Shown here: piece after piece, positions 1 to 7,772 of the stretch | Numbering within the stretch: position 1 is the stretch's first letter | How the letters are laid out: each line of letters starts with the position of its first letter | From: Thalassiosira profunda | Lineage: Eukaryota > Bacillariophyta > Thalassiosirophyceae > Thalassiosirales > Thalassiosiraceae | Assembly (NCBI GenBank): GCA_036939355.1 | Contig: JALLAP010002249.1 | Location: 1-14,868, forward strand | Direction of reading: 5' to 3' | Length of the DNA stretch: 14,868 bases | Made by a program: the position numbers and the translations under genes | Notes under the pieces: model-generated | Told to the model about the DNA's origin: nothing | Seen by the model: only the letters and a program-made list of their open reading frames with translations | Databases searched by the model: none

Positions 1-89
1 GCGAGCGGCCCATCATGATGAGCACGCGGGAGCAGGAGGAGTTTGCCGATTTCCTCGCCATGAAGCGCCGGGCGGGCCGGATGATGTAA
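1..89 (+). CDS. C-terminal end of an HSF-family paralogue (5' part outside window)
   Basis: Reading from base 3, 28 codons remain before a TAA at 87-89. The residues include MMSTREQEEFADFLAMKRR. The C-terminus of the HSF gene ending at 5505 on the other strand reads MMSQKEQAEFAEFLLMKRK, so about 13 of 19 positions are identical, and the DNA is also clearly alignable. No DNA-binding domain is present in this fragment, so the HSF assignment rests only on the shared tail. The gene runs towards the 5505-7083 gene, making the two tail to tail with a transposon between them. An alternative is an unrelated protein sharing only this tail motif; the nucleotide-level similarity makes that less likely. 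Confidence 0.6.
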   Translation, partial: ERPIMMSTREQEEFADFLAMKRRAGRMM

Positions 90-391
90 GGGTACTGGAT
101 CTTGCAAGTGGGTTGTTGTACCAAGTTGGAATTAGGAGCTAGGAGGAAGAGGAAGGTAGGGCCGGTTCGGGCACCGTTCAATGATGCATATTGCATATAA
201 TCTGTTTGGACATACTTGGGCATCTTATGGACCAAGCCTTGAATTGCCAAGCAAAATCTTGCAGTGTCGCTCTTCTTGCTTCTCGAGAAATACGATGGTT
301 GCCGACTTTTGACGAGAAGTCAAACTACTCCACGAGAGACTAGCAGCAAAACATTTGCAACTGAAAGTCGGACTGAATGTAAATCATTCGT
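90..391. other. Downstream (3' UTR and intergenic) region of the left HSF-like gene
   Basis: No convincing ORF or RNA gene is visible in these roughly 300 bases. The base composition falls sharply towards A/T after the stop codon, as expected for a 3' UTR and spacer. It ends at the TTAA target site of the transposon. I see no alignable similarity to the 3' flank of the other HSF gene (5236-5504 reversed), so the HSF duplication is either old or limited to the coding part. Confidence 0.5.
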
Positions 392-395
392 TTAA
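392..395. repeat. Left TTAA target-site duplication
   Basis: TTAA lies immediately outside the left terminal repeat. It matches TTAA at 5232-5235 outside the right terminal repeat. Confidence 0.8.
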
Positions 396-409
396 GGGGG
401 AGCTGAAGT
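396..409 (+). repeat. Left terminal inverted repeat of the transposon
   Basis: The sequence GGGGGAGCTGAAGT matches the reverse complement of 5218-5231 (GGTGGAGCTGAAGT) with one mismatch at the third base. Inward of the 14 bp the two ends diverge into A/T-rich sequence. Confidence 0.85.
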
Positions 410-903
410 CTTTTTTGTTCTAAATTTAGCTCTCAACTTCTCTGGCTGAAACGCCTATTTTGCCTGTCGTTGGTTTTTTGCAAATAGCTCGCGCCGCTCC
501 CGTAGCTCGTACTGATTCCTACCTTCATGGCTCTATTTGAATCCCTCGGAACAAACTGATTCGTGACCGCCTCCCGCCACGCAAAAACTCTCTTGCTTTC
601 ACGCGACGCCCGACGGCACATCGACCTCCTCCAATAGCCGCCACTCGACTGCGCCCAGCACCAAATCTGAACTGTAAGTTGTCATACTCTGCTCGGATAT
701 AGTTAGGGCCGGGCCTCCCCGGGCGTCAGGCGCCGGAATTATGATAACTTCGGTTGTTTGAGAGGTGCTATCTCGTTCGGCGGTGCACGTCCACCGGCGG
801 TTGATGTGCTCGGCCACTGTTGCCGCAATGGCGTCGATACTCAACAATATTGTCCTCCACCTTTCTCCTCCCCCGACAGAGCGCGTACAGATCCGCCGGT
901 ACG
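410..903. other. Left subterminal non-coding region and transposase promoter/5' UTR
   Basis: This roughly 500-base stretch starts A/T-rich next to the terminal repeat and becomes G/C-rich towards the transposase ATG at 904. It presumably carries the transposase promoter and transposase-binding sites, but no specific site can be named. A minus-strand ORF of 82 codons (599-847) has fairly balanced composition but matches nothing I recognise. A short stretch at 510-528 resembles one at 5125-5146 in the opposite subterminal region. Confidence 0.5.
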
Positions 904-3671
904 ATGAAGCTGCGCCTTTCCCCCAAGGCGAACGCGGAGCTGCTCGGCGTTGTCGGCGATGGCATGCCCCACGACGCTCGGCAGTATTGGTACACGGCCA
1001 ATGAGTTGCAGGCGATGTTGGTGGCCAACGGCCTCCCCTTCCTCCCAGAGAAGGCGGTTTCGAACGCGATGCGGGGGCGCCCCAAAACCGTCGCCCTCAA
1101 CAACTACCAGAACAAGAATTGGTATTGCTGGGAGACGGATCCAGACCGCAGAAAGTTCGATGCACCAAAGGCACAGCTGGGGGAATTGAGGGAGGCGGCG
1201 AGGGACGAGGGGGAGGTGCAACATAACTTCTTCGTGAGCGACGCGGAGCGGAGGGAGCGGTTGATCCCCGCCATCCCACAGAATCACTTTGCGAACTGCT
1301 GCGAGCTGCATCATCTGAAAGAGTTTGCAGAGCGTGAGCCGTCGTCGCCGGCAGATGATCCGGCGCTGGACGACGCGAGGGACGATACATCGCCGCGGCG
1401 TATTGCAATTGCGCCGGCGCGAGACACTGCGCGTGTCACGCCGCCATCAGATGCCGCGGGGAGGGGAATTGCAATTGATGGGGGAGGTACGGCGCCGAAA
1501 GCCGCCGGGGGCAAATCACACGTGCCTTGCCGGCGAGCCGATGCAAAGGCGGGAGGCCCGCTCTCGACGGGCATCGTGTTGATGGATTTGGACGGGATGG
1601 ACGAGTTCCAGCGGAATGTGATCGAGAAGCACGCGCGGCGCTGCCCCACGGGGAGTCTGAGAGTGGTGAAGCAGGTGAAGGAGGGATATGATTTGGACCG
1701 CACGTATTTCTGTGGCTATTGCAAAGAGAGCTACCAGATGAGCACGGGGCCGAGCGCGGGGGAGACGGCGAACAACGCGGAAAAGAAGAGAGGCCGCGAC
1801 ATGCGCCCCATCAACAAAATGATGTCCACTGCAATATTCAACGCCGGGGCGCCCGCCAAGCAGGTGCAGGAATTGTTCATCGACGCTGGTGCAGTTTGCC
1901 CGAGCGAGAGGGGGTTGGGTAATATGCTTGATAAAGTGAAAGGTGAGCGGCCGTGCACTCTCGTATTTCTTTTGTGGTGCCATGCTAACCATCATTCTGT
2001 TTTGCAATTCTTATTGCAGAAGTTGCAGAAATCGTATCTGAAGCTAGACTCCGCCAAAATAGGAAGGAACACGTCCGCTTGGCGAGGGTAATGGAGGGAT
2101 ATGTGGGCGACCACGTGTTCACCGATGCTTCTGGGCGCGAGCGCAAGATCTGTGTCGGCGCCATCGCCGTCGACGGCAACGGAGAGAAGCGGGCGTACAA
2201 CCACATCGTCACCGGCGACCAGCACTGCACCGTCATCGTCAGCCTCGTCACCGGAGAGCCCCTCTACGTCTGGCACGACCAAATCTCCTGCATCCACTGC
2301 CAGCATAAATTGACGGAGGTGCTGAACGATCCCAACCAGGAGAAGAGGGCGCAGGATCTTGACATGAGCGACCTATCTCATCCCGGCAAGAAGTGCTACC
2401 GCACCAGCAAGCACGGCCCCGCCTCCGCCGAAGAGTACGCGGTGGAGAACCTCGCTCAATTTCTCCTGATCGATCCCGAGACTGGCAACTTCCGCCCTGA
2501 CGATGAGGCCATCCTCGCCAACATCATTGTTGCAGACGGGGATACCAAGGGCCCCAACAAGTTCATCGGCAAGCAGGCCGCGCTCGTGCCCTCGTTCGCA
2601 GGCAAGGCGGAGTACCTTCCCGACATTGGCCATTTCATCAAGTGCATCTCCAACGCCCTCTTCGGCCTCGCCACCAAGAATTCGGAGCTCCGAGGAAAGT
2701 CACTGTTGGAAGCTCCTCGTATCCGTTGCATTTGCGCTGACATCTCGAAGCACCTCCGGAAGTTTGGGCTGGACGTGAAGGTGCTGTCAACCCAGGACGA
2801 TGGCGAATCGAAGGAGAAGCTTGCAAAGGGCCGCGAGCAATGCCTTGCGGGCATCGACGCCGTCGTCCACCATCACTGTGGAGACCACAGCCATTGCTGC
2901 TTGTCCGACTGCCTCTACCTTCAAATGGAGAGCCGCCACGTCGCCAAGTACCGTGCGACGAAGGACGAGATGGAGAAGCCACGCGGTGAGATCTTGGACC
3001 TTGTGAGGGACGATGTCAACGAGGATTACGCTGCCAGGGCTCGGTTTCGTGGTATGACAATGTCGATGGGCGAGAAGGGCCGTGCCAAGATCTTGAAAGA
3101 GATTCACAGCCGCCTCGATGCGAAGAATGTGGATCGGGTTGCGCTCGCCATGACCAGCAACGGATGCGAGAACTTCTTCAGCCGGCTGGTAAAGTTCACC
3201 TGTGGCAAACGAATCTATTTTGGCAGGAAGGACGGCTGGAAGGTACGGTGTCTCTACAACGCTGCGTCGATCTCAGACAAGCGTATCACCGATAAGGTCC
3301 GCGGTGGGCTGGGCGTGAGCAGCACCTCGGTCGTCCGAGAGAAGCGCATCAACGAACAATTGAGGCGCCAGGCATACAATGCGCAGCTCAAACAGTCCCA
3401 GCGGCACGTTGAGCGGCGGAGTTTGAAGAAACTGGCAAAATGCAAGGAGGTGGCGGCCAACGCAAAGAACCCCTCGCGGCACAAGACTGGTAAGCTGTCG
3501 CCAAAGGAGAATTGCAAGTCGACGGAGGCGAAGCCGGCGCAGCCCAAGAAGAGGAAAAACCCCTGCACAAATTGCAATGGTTGGCATCCTGGAAGGTGCC
3601 CAGAGCCGAGGTACAAAGCGAGGCGAAAGAAGAGCAAAATCGACAAAGCTTACATTGAGTCACTGTTTTAA
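904..3671 (+). CDS. Transposase, Mutator-like/Kolobok-type DDE family, two exons (896 aa)
   Basis: The exons are 904-1942 and 2020-3671. Removing the intron 1943-2019 joins the two frames through a split Glu codon (residue 347). The ATG at 904 is chosen as the first ATG before the conserved-looking N-terminus; an in-frame ATG at 820 is possible. Residues 1-80 look like a small helical DNA-binding domain (inference). Residues 240-275 hold a His/Cys cluster ending in CGYC. The catalytic core matches PF20700-type transposases: AVDGNGEKRAY with candidate D398, CIHC (437-440), DGDTK with D519/D521, DIGHFIKC (548-555), a HHHCGDHSHCC metal-binding stretch (630-640) and NGCENFF with candidate E730. 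The basic C-terminus has a zinc-knuckle-like CX2CX3HX3C at residues 862-873, probably for nucleic-acid contact. The product should cut and paste this element at TTAA sites. No stop or frameshift interrupts it. Confidence 0.85.
1943..2019 (+). other. Intron of the transposase gene (77 nt, phase 1)
   Basis: The donor AAG|GTGAGC and the acceptor TTGCAG|A are canonical. A T-rich tract precedes the acceptor. Splicing joins G1942 to A2020-A2021 as GAA and moves the reading from one frame to the other without any stop, giving continuous conserved-domain sequence across the junction. Confidence 0.9.
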
Positions 3672-3690
3672 TAATGCACGTTTAAGCCCA

Positions 3691-3696
3691 AATAAA
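3691..3696 (+). promoter_or_regulatory. Candidate polyadenylation signal AATAAA for the transposase mRNA
   Basis: AATAAA lies 20 bp after the transposase stop codon, in the 46-bp gap between the convergent stop codons. On minus, ATTAAA (3667-3672) could play the same role for the accessory gene, in which case the two 3' UTRs overlap. Both are motif matches only. Confidence 0.45.
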
Positions 3697-3717
3697 TTCA
3701 TCCCAACAAAACTCAAC

Positions 3718-4731
3718 TCAACTCGCGTCCGGATACGCCCGCCTGATGGCCGAAACAAGACAGTCGGGCAGCTGTATGCGGTTCCCCTTCCCGTGAAACT
3801 GATACACACTTGTCGCGTAATAATAATACAGAAGGAAGCGTTTGTGCCGGTTCTCCATGTCTTTGAATTGCTTGGTCACGAACACGCATTCCCTCGCAAC
3901 CCGCTGCAGAGATATGTCCGCGATGGGAACACATTTGGTAACGCAAACGGCGAAATCGATATCGTGCAATGAGCACTGATTGCCCCTGCAATCCCCGCAT
4001 TGCTCGTCGCCGGGATCTGGCCCCGTCCCGGCGTCAGTCGCTGTATCGTTTGGCGCGGGCTTCAATACCGTCAGTCGCTGTGGAACTCCTTTCCGATATT
4101 CTGCGGGGACTGGCCTGCGGCCGACGACACGACAAGCTCGCAGCACAATGGCACACCGCATATCGTACTGATCCCCGTAGTTGAGGTAGGCGGTGAAGGC
4201 CGACGTCACGTTGATCACAGTGCCCGCCGTATAGAACTTCCCCTCCGAGCACAGGCACGAGTCAAGCCGGACAGTGATCACGTTGCCATCTCCGTCGATG
4301 GCATTGAGCTTCCAGCGCCGGTACGAGACGTCCTTCTCTTTGTCTCCGGCCAGCTTGATGTTCACATTTTCTGGCTCGTCTGCAAATATGATGTGGAGCG
4401 TCACGTCCGTCAAATCGAGCGCCCCCCTTCCATACAACGCCTCCCCCACTCCTCTTGTGAGCACAAAGTCGTCCGAGGTCGGTGCGTCCGCGTTTGGGTC
4501 GGCGGCGTCCTCGTCGAGGGGAAGCGGGAACGTCCCTCTCTCCTTTGCAATTTGGTGAATCATCGATTTGATGTTCACCATATCATCGTCATCCCACACC
4601 TGCGGCTTCTTCAGTATGGTTTCGAGCACGGTCTCCGCGGATTGAATCGCATCCGCCCTATCAGCTTCCCGCTCCTGCTCCTCCCGCACCTCGTCTTTGT
4701 AGACGGCCCGTCGCTTCACCATACTCTGCAT
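3718..4731 (-). CDS. Transposon accessory protein: OB-fold-like domain plus Cys-rich, P2X7-intracellular-like C-terminus (337 aa)
   Basis: The ORF is uninterrupted and starts at an ATG at 4731; a second Met lies three codons in. Residues 10-65 are highly charged and helical. Residues 108-205 show the alternating strand pattern of a single-stranded-nucleic-acid-binding OB fold (strands around RRWKLNAIDGDGNVITVRL, then FYTAGTVINV and an aromatic AYLNYG). This is inference from pattern only. Residues 245-282 are rich in Cys/His (C245, C248, C253, H256, C263, C267, C282). Residues 291-334 (RH..F..YYYY, GKGNR, LPDCLVSAIRRAYP) resemble the P2X7 intracellular domain family (PF20478), which recurs in otherwise unrelated proteins. 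It lies inside the transposon and converges on the transposase, so an accessory role in transposition, perhaps binding single-stranded ends, is plausible but unproven. Confidence 0.7.
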   Translation of the reverse strand: MQSMVKRRAVYKDEVREEQEREADRADAIQSAETVLETILKKPQVWDDDDMVNIKSMIHQIAKERGTFPLPLDEDAADPNADAPTSDDFVLTRGVGEALYGRGALDLTDVTLHIIFADEPENVNIKLAGDKEKDVSYRRWKLNAIDGDGNVITVRLDSCLCSEGKFYTAGTVINVTSAFTAYLNYGDQYDMRCAIVLRACRVVGRRPVPAEYRKGVPQRLTVLKPAPNDTATDAGTGPDPGDEQCGDCRGNQCSLHDIDFAVCVTKCVPIADISLQRVARECVFVTKQFKDMENRHKRFLLYYYYATSVYQFHGKGNRIQLPDCLVSAIRRAYPDAS

Positions 4732-5217
4732 TTATAGAAGGGATTTGTGATGTCAGATGTGCAACAATAGTGCGTAAATGCAAGGTTCGGCACGTCGCCG
4801 CCGGCGCCTATCCTCCGCCGCCACCACGAACGTCGCGCCGGCCATCATTCGCGAGATCGTGGCCGCCGGATGCCGCCTCCCCTCGCGTGAACCTCCTCGA
4901 ACAACCGGCCGGCAGACGCCGTGCCGGCGCCGGCGCTTCGCGGCGCGACCCTGCCGCGATAACCCATCGAACCGGCACCTGATGATGAGTCATCCTGCAT
5001 GCCGGCTTTGTTATTCACTCACCGGTTGCGTCGAAAGGGCCGCGGCCACGGACGGTGCATGCAGCGAGAGATGAGAGTTGCAAAAGTGAAGAAGAGGAGG
5101 GCGGCGGCCCATTTAGCCGGTCAATACTGAATTCCTACGTTTTCATACATCGGATAAAACACGGTCCACTTAGCCATTTTGTGTGGAGACAGCATGCATA
5201 AAATGGATAAATGTTTT
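4732..5217. other. Right subterminal non-coding region of the transposon and accessory-gene promoter
   Basis: No supported gene is visible. The part up to about 5110 is G/C-rich and full of CCGG/GGCGCC-type words; the last 100 bases next to the terminal repeat are A/T-rich, mirroring the left end. It should contain the promoter of the minus-strand accessory gene. Two copies of TTAGCC occur near the end (around 5113 and 5170) and could be subterminal binding words, but this is weak. Confidence 0.5.
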
Positions 5218-5231
5218 ACTTCAGCTCCACC
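5218..5231 (-). repeat. Right terminal inverted repeat of the transposon
   Basis: Read on minus this is GGTGGAGCTGAAGT, matching the left end at 396-409 in 13 of 14 positions. It is followed outward by TTAA. Confidence 0.85.
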
Positions 5232-5235
5232 TTAA
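5232..5235. repeat. Right TTAA target-site duplication
   Basis: TTAA lies immediately outside the right terminal repeat and pairs with the TTAA at 392-395. Confidence 0.8.
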
Positions 5236-5504
5236 TACTCATCATGGGCCGGTCATGTGCGGCTCCGGCCCCTATGAAACATGAACAAGCTGTGCAACGG
5301 ATGGCATAGCACAAAATCACCATCTGATTGTCCAGTATTGTGGTCTGTTCAAGGTGCCCTGCATCTCCCAATACGATGATTGTACAAAAGTGCTCGGAAT
5401 CACCGGGCATATCTCTCTGTTCAAAACTGTGCAGAGGAAGCACGAAAACAGAGGAAGTGTACAATCCTGAGCGGACTCTCTCTGTGCATAAGGAAGCGCC
5501 AAGC
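5236..5504. other. 3' flank of the minus-strand HSF gene
   Basis: This is the downstream (3' UTR side) region of the HSF gene, ending at the transposon target site. The frame of the overlapping minus ORF that continues into it belongs to unspliced intron read-through and has no recognisable protein. I see no other feature. Confidence 0.5.
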
Positions 5505-7083
5505 CTACTCCGGGTTGGACTTGCGCTTCATCAGCAGAAACTCGGCAAACTCCGCCTGCTCCTTTTGGCTCATCATGACGGACTGGCTGTCCGACCGGGG
5601 GCGGGTCATAGGAGCAGCGGCAGGCACTCTGGCCGCGGCCAGCCCGGTGGGCAAGCCGGGAGGCAGGGACGCCAGGCCCCGGGCCCGCACCGCCTGCGCG
5701 AGGGCCTCGGCCTGCAATGCCCCAGAAGATGCCGGAGCGTAGACGGTATTGCCCGGGAGACCGGTGTGCCGCAGCAGCATCTCGCGCTGCAATTCCATCA
5801 GGCGGAGCTCGGGACGGCCCTCGCCGGCGGCGAGGGCCGCGTGGGAGGAGATGCTGGACGTTTGCGACACGAGGTGGGGGGCGGGCCGGGGAAGGGAGCT
5901 GGGCAAGGGCAGGGCGTGGGCCGGCACGGCGGCCTCCCGTCCCGGAACTTGCCCGGCGCACAGGTGCGGCGGGATCTGCGGCCGGTACTCCGCCGGGGTT
6001 TTCTTGGTGGCCCGCTTCTTCCGGGGCCGGCGCTGGGGCTCCTCTGCCTCGCCTTCGTCGCCAGCCGCCTCCGCCGCAGCGGCACCTCCCCTCTTCTTCG
6101 CGTTCTTCTCGGCCGTCAGCCGCTTGTTCTTGATGAGGCGCTCCTTGTCGAACCCCTCCATCTTGTACGTCATGTCCTCGACCAGCTGCGGCATTCCGCG
6201 GACGAAGTTGGGGTTGTAATAGGCCCCCATTTCCGGGCCTCGAGGGACCCGCGTGAAGTTCCACCGGTTCAGCCTGCGGGTGAAGGAGGTGAACTTCGTG
6301 CCCTGGAAGTACTTGGGCAGGACGAGGGCCTCGAAGCGCTTCTTGTCGTGGACGATGAAGCCCTTGCCTGCGCATGCCAGAGCACGTTGTTGTTAGAAAG
6401 CGCAGTCCAAACGATATTAGCAAAAGAAGACATAAGATGTGCGCACACGCACCGTGCGGCAGCCACGAAATCATCGACGCGTTCTCGGGCAGGGAAACGA
6501 CCTCGAAGAGGGTCTCGGGAAACGTTTTGGCGGCGGACGCGGGGTGGAGCGGCGATTGCCCCGCGTGCGGCCAGTGGGGCGGGCCGGCCGCCGAGACGGG
6601 ATATCCGGCCAGCTGCTGGGCGAGCATGAAGTGTGCGGGGTAGGCGCCCAGCGGCGCGGCCGTCGGCGGCAGGCCGCCGATGGCGCCCGGGGCGGCCGCG
6701 GAGGGCAGCTGGGAGAAGGCCGGCGCGGGCTGGGCGCCGTAGCCCGCCGGGGCGACTTGGGCTTGCAGGGCGGCGGGCAGGGACGCCGCGGCCAAGAGCG
6801 CGGTGGTCGAAGGGTGCGCCGGATGCGTCAGCGGCAGGAGGCCGGCCGCCATTGCCGGCGCGCCGACGGCGGCCGCCGCCCCGGGCGCCTTGGCGGTGGC
6901 AGCGGCCGGCTTGTCGAGGGGCGACCCCTTGTCGCTCTTGAGGGACATCGCGGCGGGCGCGCCCTGCGGCTGGGCGGGCGGGCCGCCGGACGGGGAGCCG
7001 TTCGCGCCGAGGCTCGTGAGGCCCATGGCCGCGTGGAGGATCGACGCGGGCGCCGCCTCGTCGGGGGCGTCGGAGGCCGTCAT
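5505..7083 (-). CDS. Heat shock factor (HSF)-type transcription factor, two exons (497 aa)
   Basis: The exons are 7083-6453 and 6367-5505 on minus. Splicing out 6452-6368 joins ISWLPHG to KGFIVHDKKRFEALVLPKYF in the middle of an HSF DNA-binding domain (residues about 187-275). The recognition-helix region reads KFTSFTRRLNRWNF (235-248) and is followed by GAYYNPNFVRG, the usual end of diatom-type HSF domains. The N-terminal 185 residues are Ala/Pro/Gly-rich and probably disordered. Basic clusters after the domain (KKRGG, RRPRKKRATKK) look like nuclear-localisation signals. I see no clear leucine-heptad oligomerisation domain. The C-terminal tail MMSQKEQAEFAEFLLMKRK recurs in the fragment at 1-89. 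The start at 7083 is preferred over an in-frame ATG at 7305 because the extra sequence is not HSF-like and holds a perfect heat-shock element. The protein should bind heat-shock elements in the nucleus. Confidence 0.93.
6368..6452 (-). other. Intron in the HSF gene (85 nt, phase 1)
   Basis: The donor CACG|GTGCGT and the acceptor GCGCAG|GC are canonical on the minus strand. The split codon becomes Gly211. Without splicing the frame leaves the HSF domain and yields an Arg/Pro-rich shadow. The position inside the DNA-binding domain coding region is a common place for HSF introns. Confidence 0.93.
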
Positions 7084-7176
7084 CGTTTCGATGGGGCGAC
7101 GACGAATTGCAATGCTTGGTGTTCGACGTCGACGAGCAGGAAAAAGTGAGACGACCGGCCCCGCCCGGCCGACGAG

Positions 7177-7191
7177 TGAACCTTCGAGAAC
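7177..7191 (-). promoter_or_regulatory. Perfect three-unit heat-shock element upstream of the HSF gene
   Basis: The plus strand reads tGAAc cTTCg aGAAc, three contiguous inverted 5-bp units with no mismatch in the nine defining bases. It ends 94 bp before the ATG at 7083. A match of this quality is unlikely by chance in a 700-bp promoter. It suggests that an HSF, possibly this one, controls the gene. Confidence 0.65.
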
Positions 7192-7409
7192 AACAAACGG
7201 CAGACAAAGCGAAGCACTCGTCGTGAGTTTGTCTGCGTGCGACAGGCCGCCCGCAAGAAGTGAGAACTCGCGGCAAAAACACGAGCTCGATTGAGATGCA
7301 GACAACGCGGAAAGAATGGCGAGAAAGTTCCATCGACCACGCTGGAAGGCACTTGTGAGACACTTGTGGATTTCTTTTCAGTCTTGGAAACGATGACCCG
7401 GTCTCCGGC

Positions 7410-7428
7410 GTTAGGGATAATCCCTAAC
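7410..7428. repeat. 19-bp palindrome (9-bp arms, 1-nt centre) in the HSF upstream region
   Basis: GTTAGGGAT, a central A, then ATCCCTAAC form perfect inverted arms. A related word AGGGATAACCC follows at 7433-7443. It could be a dimeric protein-binding site, but no known factor is assigned. Confidence 0.5.
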
Positions 7429-7772
7429 GACAGGGATAACCCTTGGTTCTGGCAAGATTGCCGGTTGTCATTCGCACCTCTTTCCAGGTTCTTAGCACAG
7501 AAGAGGTGGGTGAGTCTCCACTTCTTGATTCTTGAAGCTCTGCCTATCCTCAGCAATTCTCGCGTTGCAATCAAGTTGGACCGGGTACTGCCAACTATGG
7601 TTCTGTTGATACCAGACCGACGAAGATATCACTGGGACCGTATGAGTGTATGATTTGGCAGAGACTTTTGGTTCTGAAGCGCCGTCTCGGCAGCTTCATC
7701 CCCAAAACAAAGGCTGAACTCCTGTCCGTGGCTGAACTCTACTTTTAATGAGTTGCAATCGATTGTAAAACA

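Larger units (their letters stand above)
396..5231. mobile_element. Complete two-gene DNA transposon with TTAA target duplication (Kolobok-like)
   Basis: The element is 4836 bp, bounded by TTAA at 392-395 and 5232-5235 and by 14-bp terminal inverted repeats differing at one position. It carries a plus-strand transposase (904-3671, one intron) and a convergent minus-strand accessory gene (3718-4731), whose stop codons are 46 bp apart. Both reading frames are open and the ends are present, so the copy looks recent and possibly mobile. TTAA target duplications are known for the Kolobok and piggyBac superfamilies. The transposase has the DGD(S/T)K-type core and Cys/His insertion of the Mutator-like transposase family (Pfam PF20700) rather than a piggyBac core, so Kolobok-like is the best fit. 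It inserted into the spacer between two convergent HSF-family genes. Confidence 0.85.
7084..7772. promoter_or_regulatory. HSF promoter/5' UTR and spacer to the GNAT gene
   Basis: This 689-base region lies between the HSF start codon and the stop of the next minus-strand gene. It holds a perfect three-unit heat-shock element (7177-7191), two two-unit matches (7322-7331 GAA..TTC; 7528-7537 TTC..GAA) and a 19-bp near-perfect palindrome (7410-7428). A plus-strand ORF of 120 codons (7291-7653) is open but unrecognised and I do not call it a gene. Confidence 0.6.

Noticed and set aside
4000..4737. Plus-strand ORF of 245 codons opposite the accessory gene
   Set aside because: No recognisable domains; the minus-strand frame has clear domain patterns and a sensible start.
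396..5231. piggyBac assignment based on TTAA
   Set aside because: The transposase has a DGD(S/T)K core and a Cys/His insertion unlike piggyBac.
5328..6629. Long plus-strand ORF opposite the HSF gene
   Set aside because: It is antisense to a clear HSF domain, Arg/Gly/Pro-rich, and spans the HSF intron; a G/C-rich shadow.
6439..7149. Plus-strand ORF of 236 codons over the HSF N-terminus
   Set aside because: Extremely Gly/Arg-rich antisense shadow in very G/C-rich DNA.
7084..7305. Longer HSF N-terminus starting at 7305
   Set aside because: The extra 74 residues are not HSF-like and contain a perfect heat-shock element; ATG at 7083 has a good context.
7291..7653. Plus-strand ORF of 120 codons between HSF and GNAT
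   Set aside because: No recognised motif, lies in the HSF promoter, and its LGIIPN segment comes from a palindrome read on either strand.
7712..7739. 10-bp direct repeat GGCTGAACTC, spaced 18 bp
   Set aside because: Short, only two copies, no clear context; could easily be chance.
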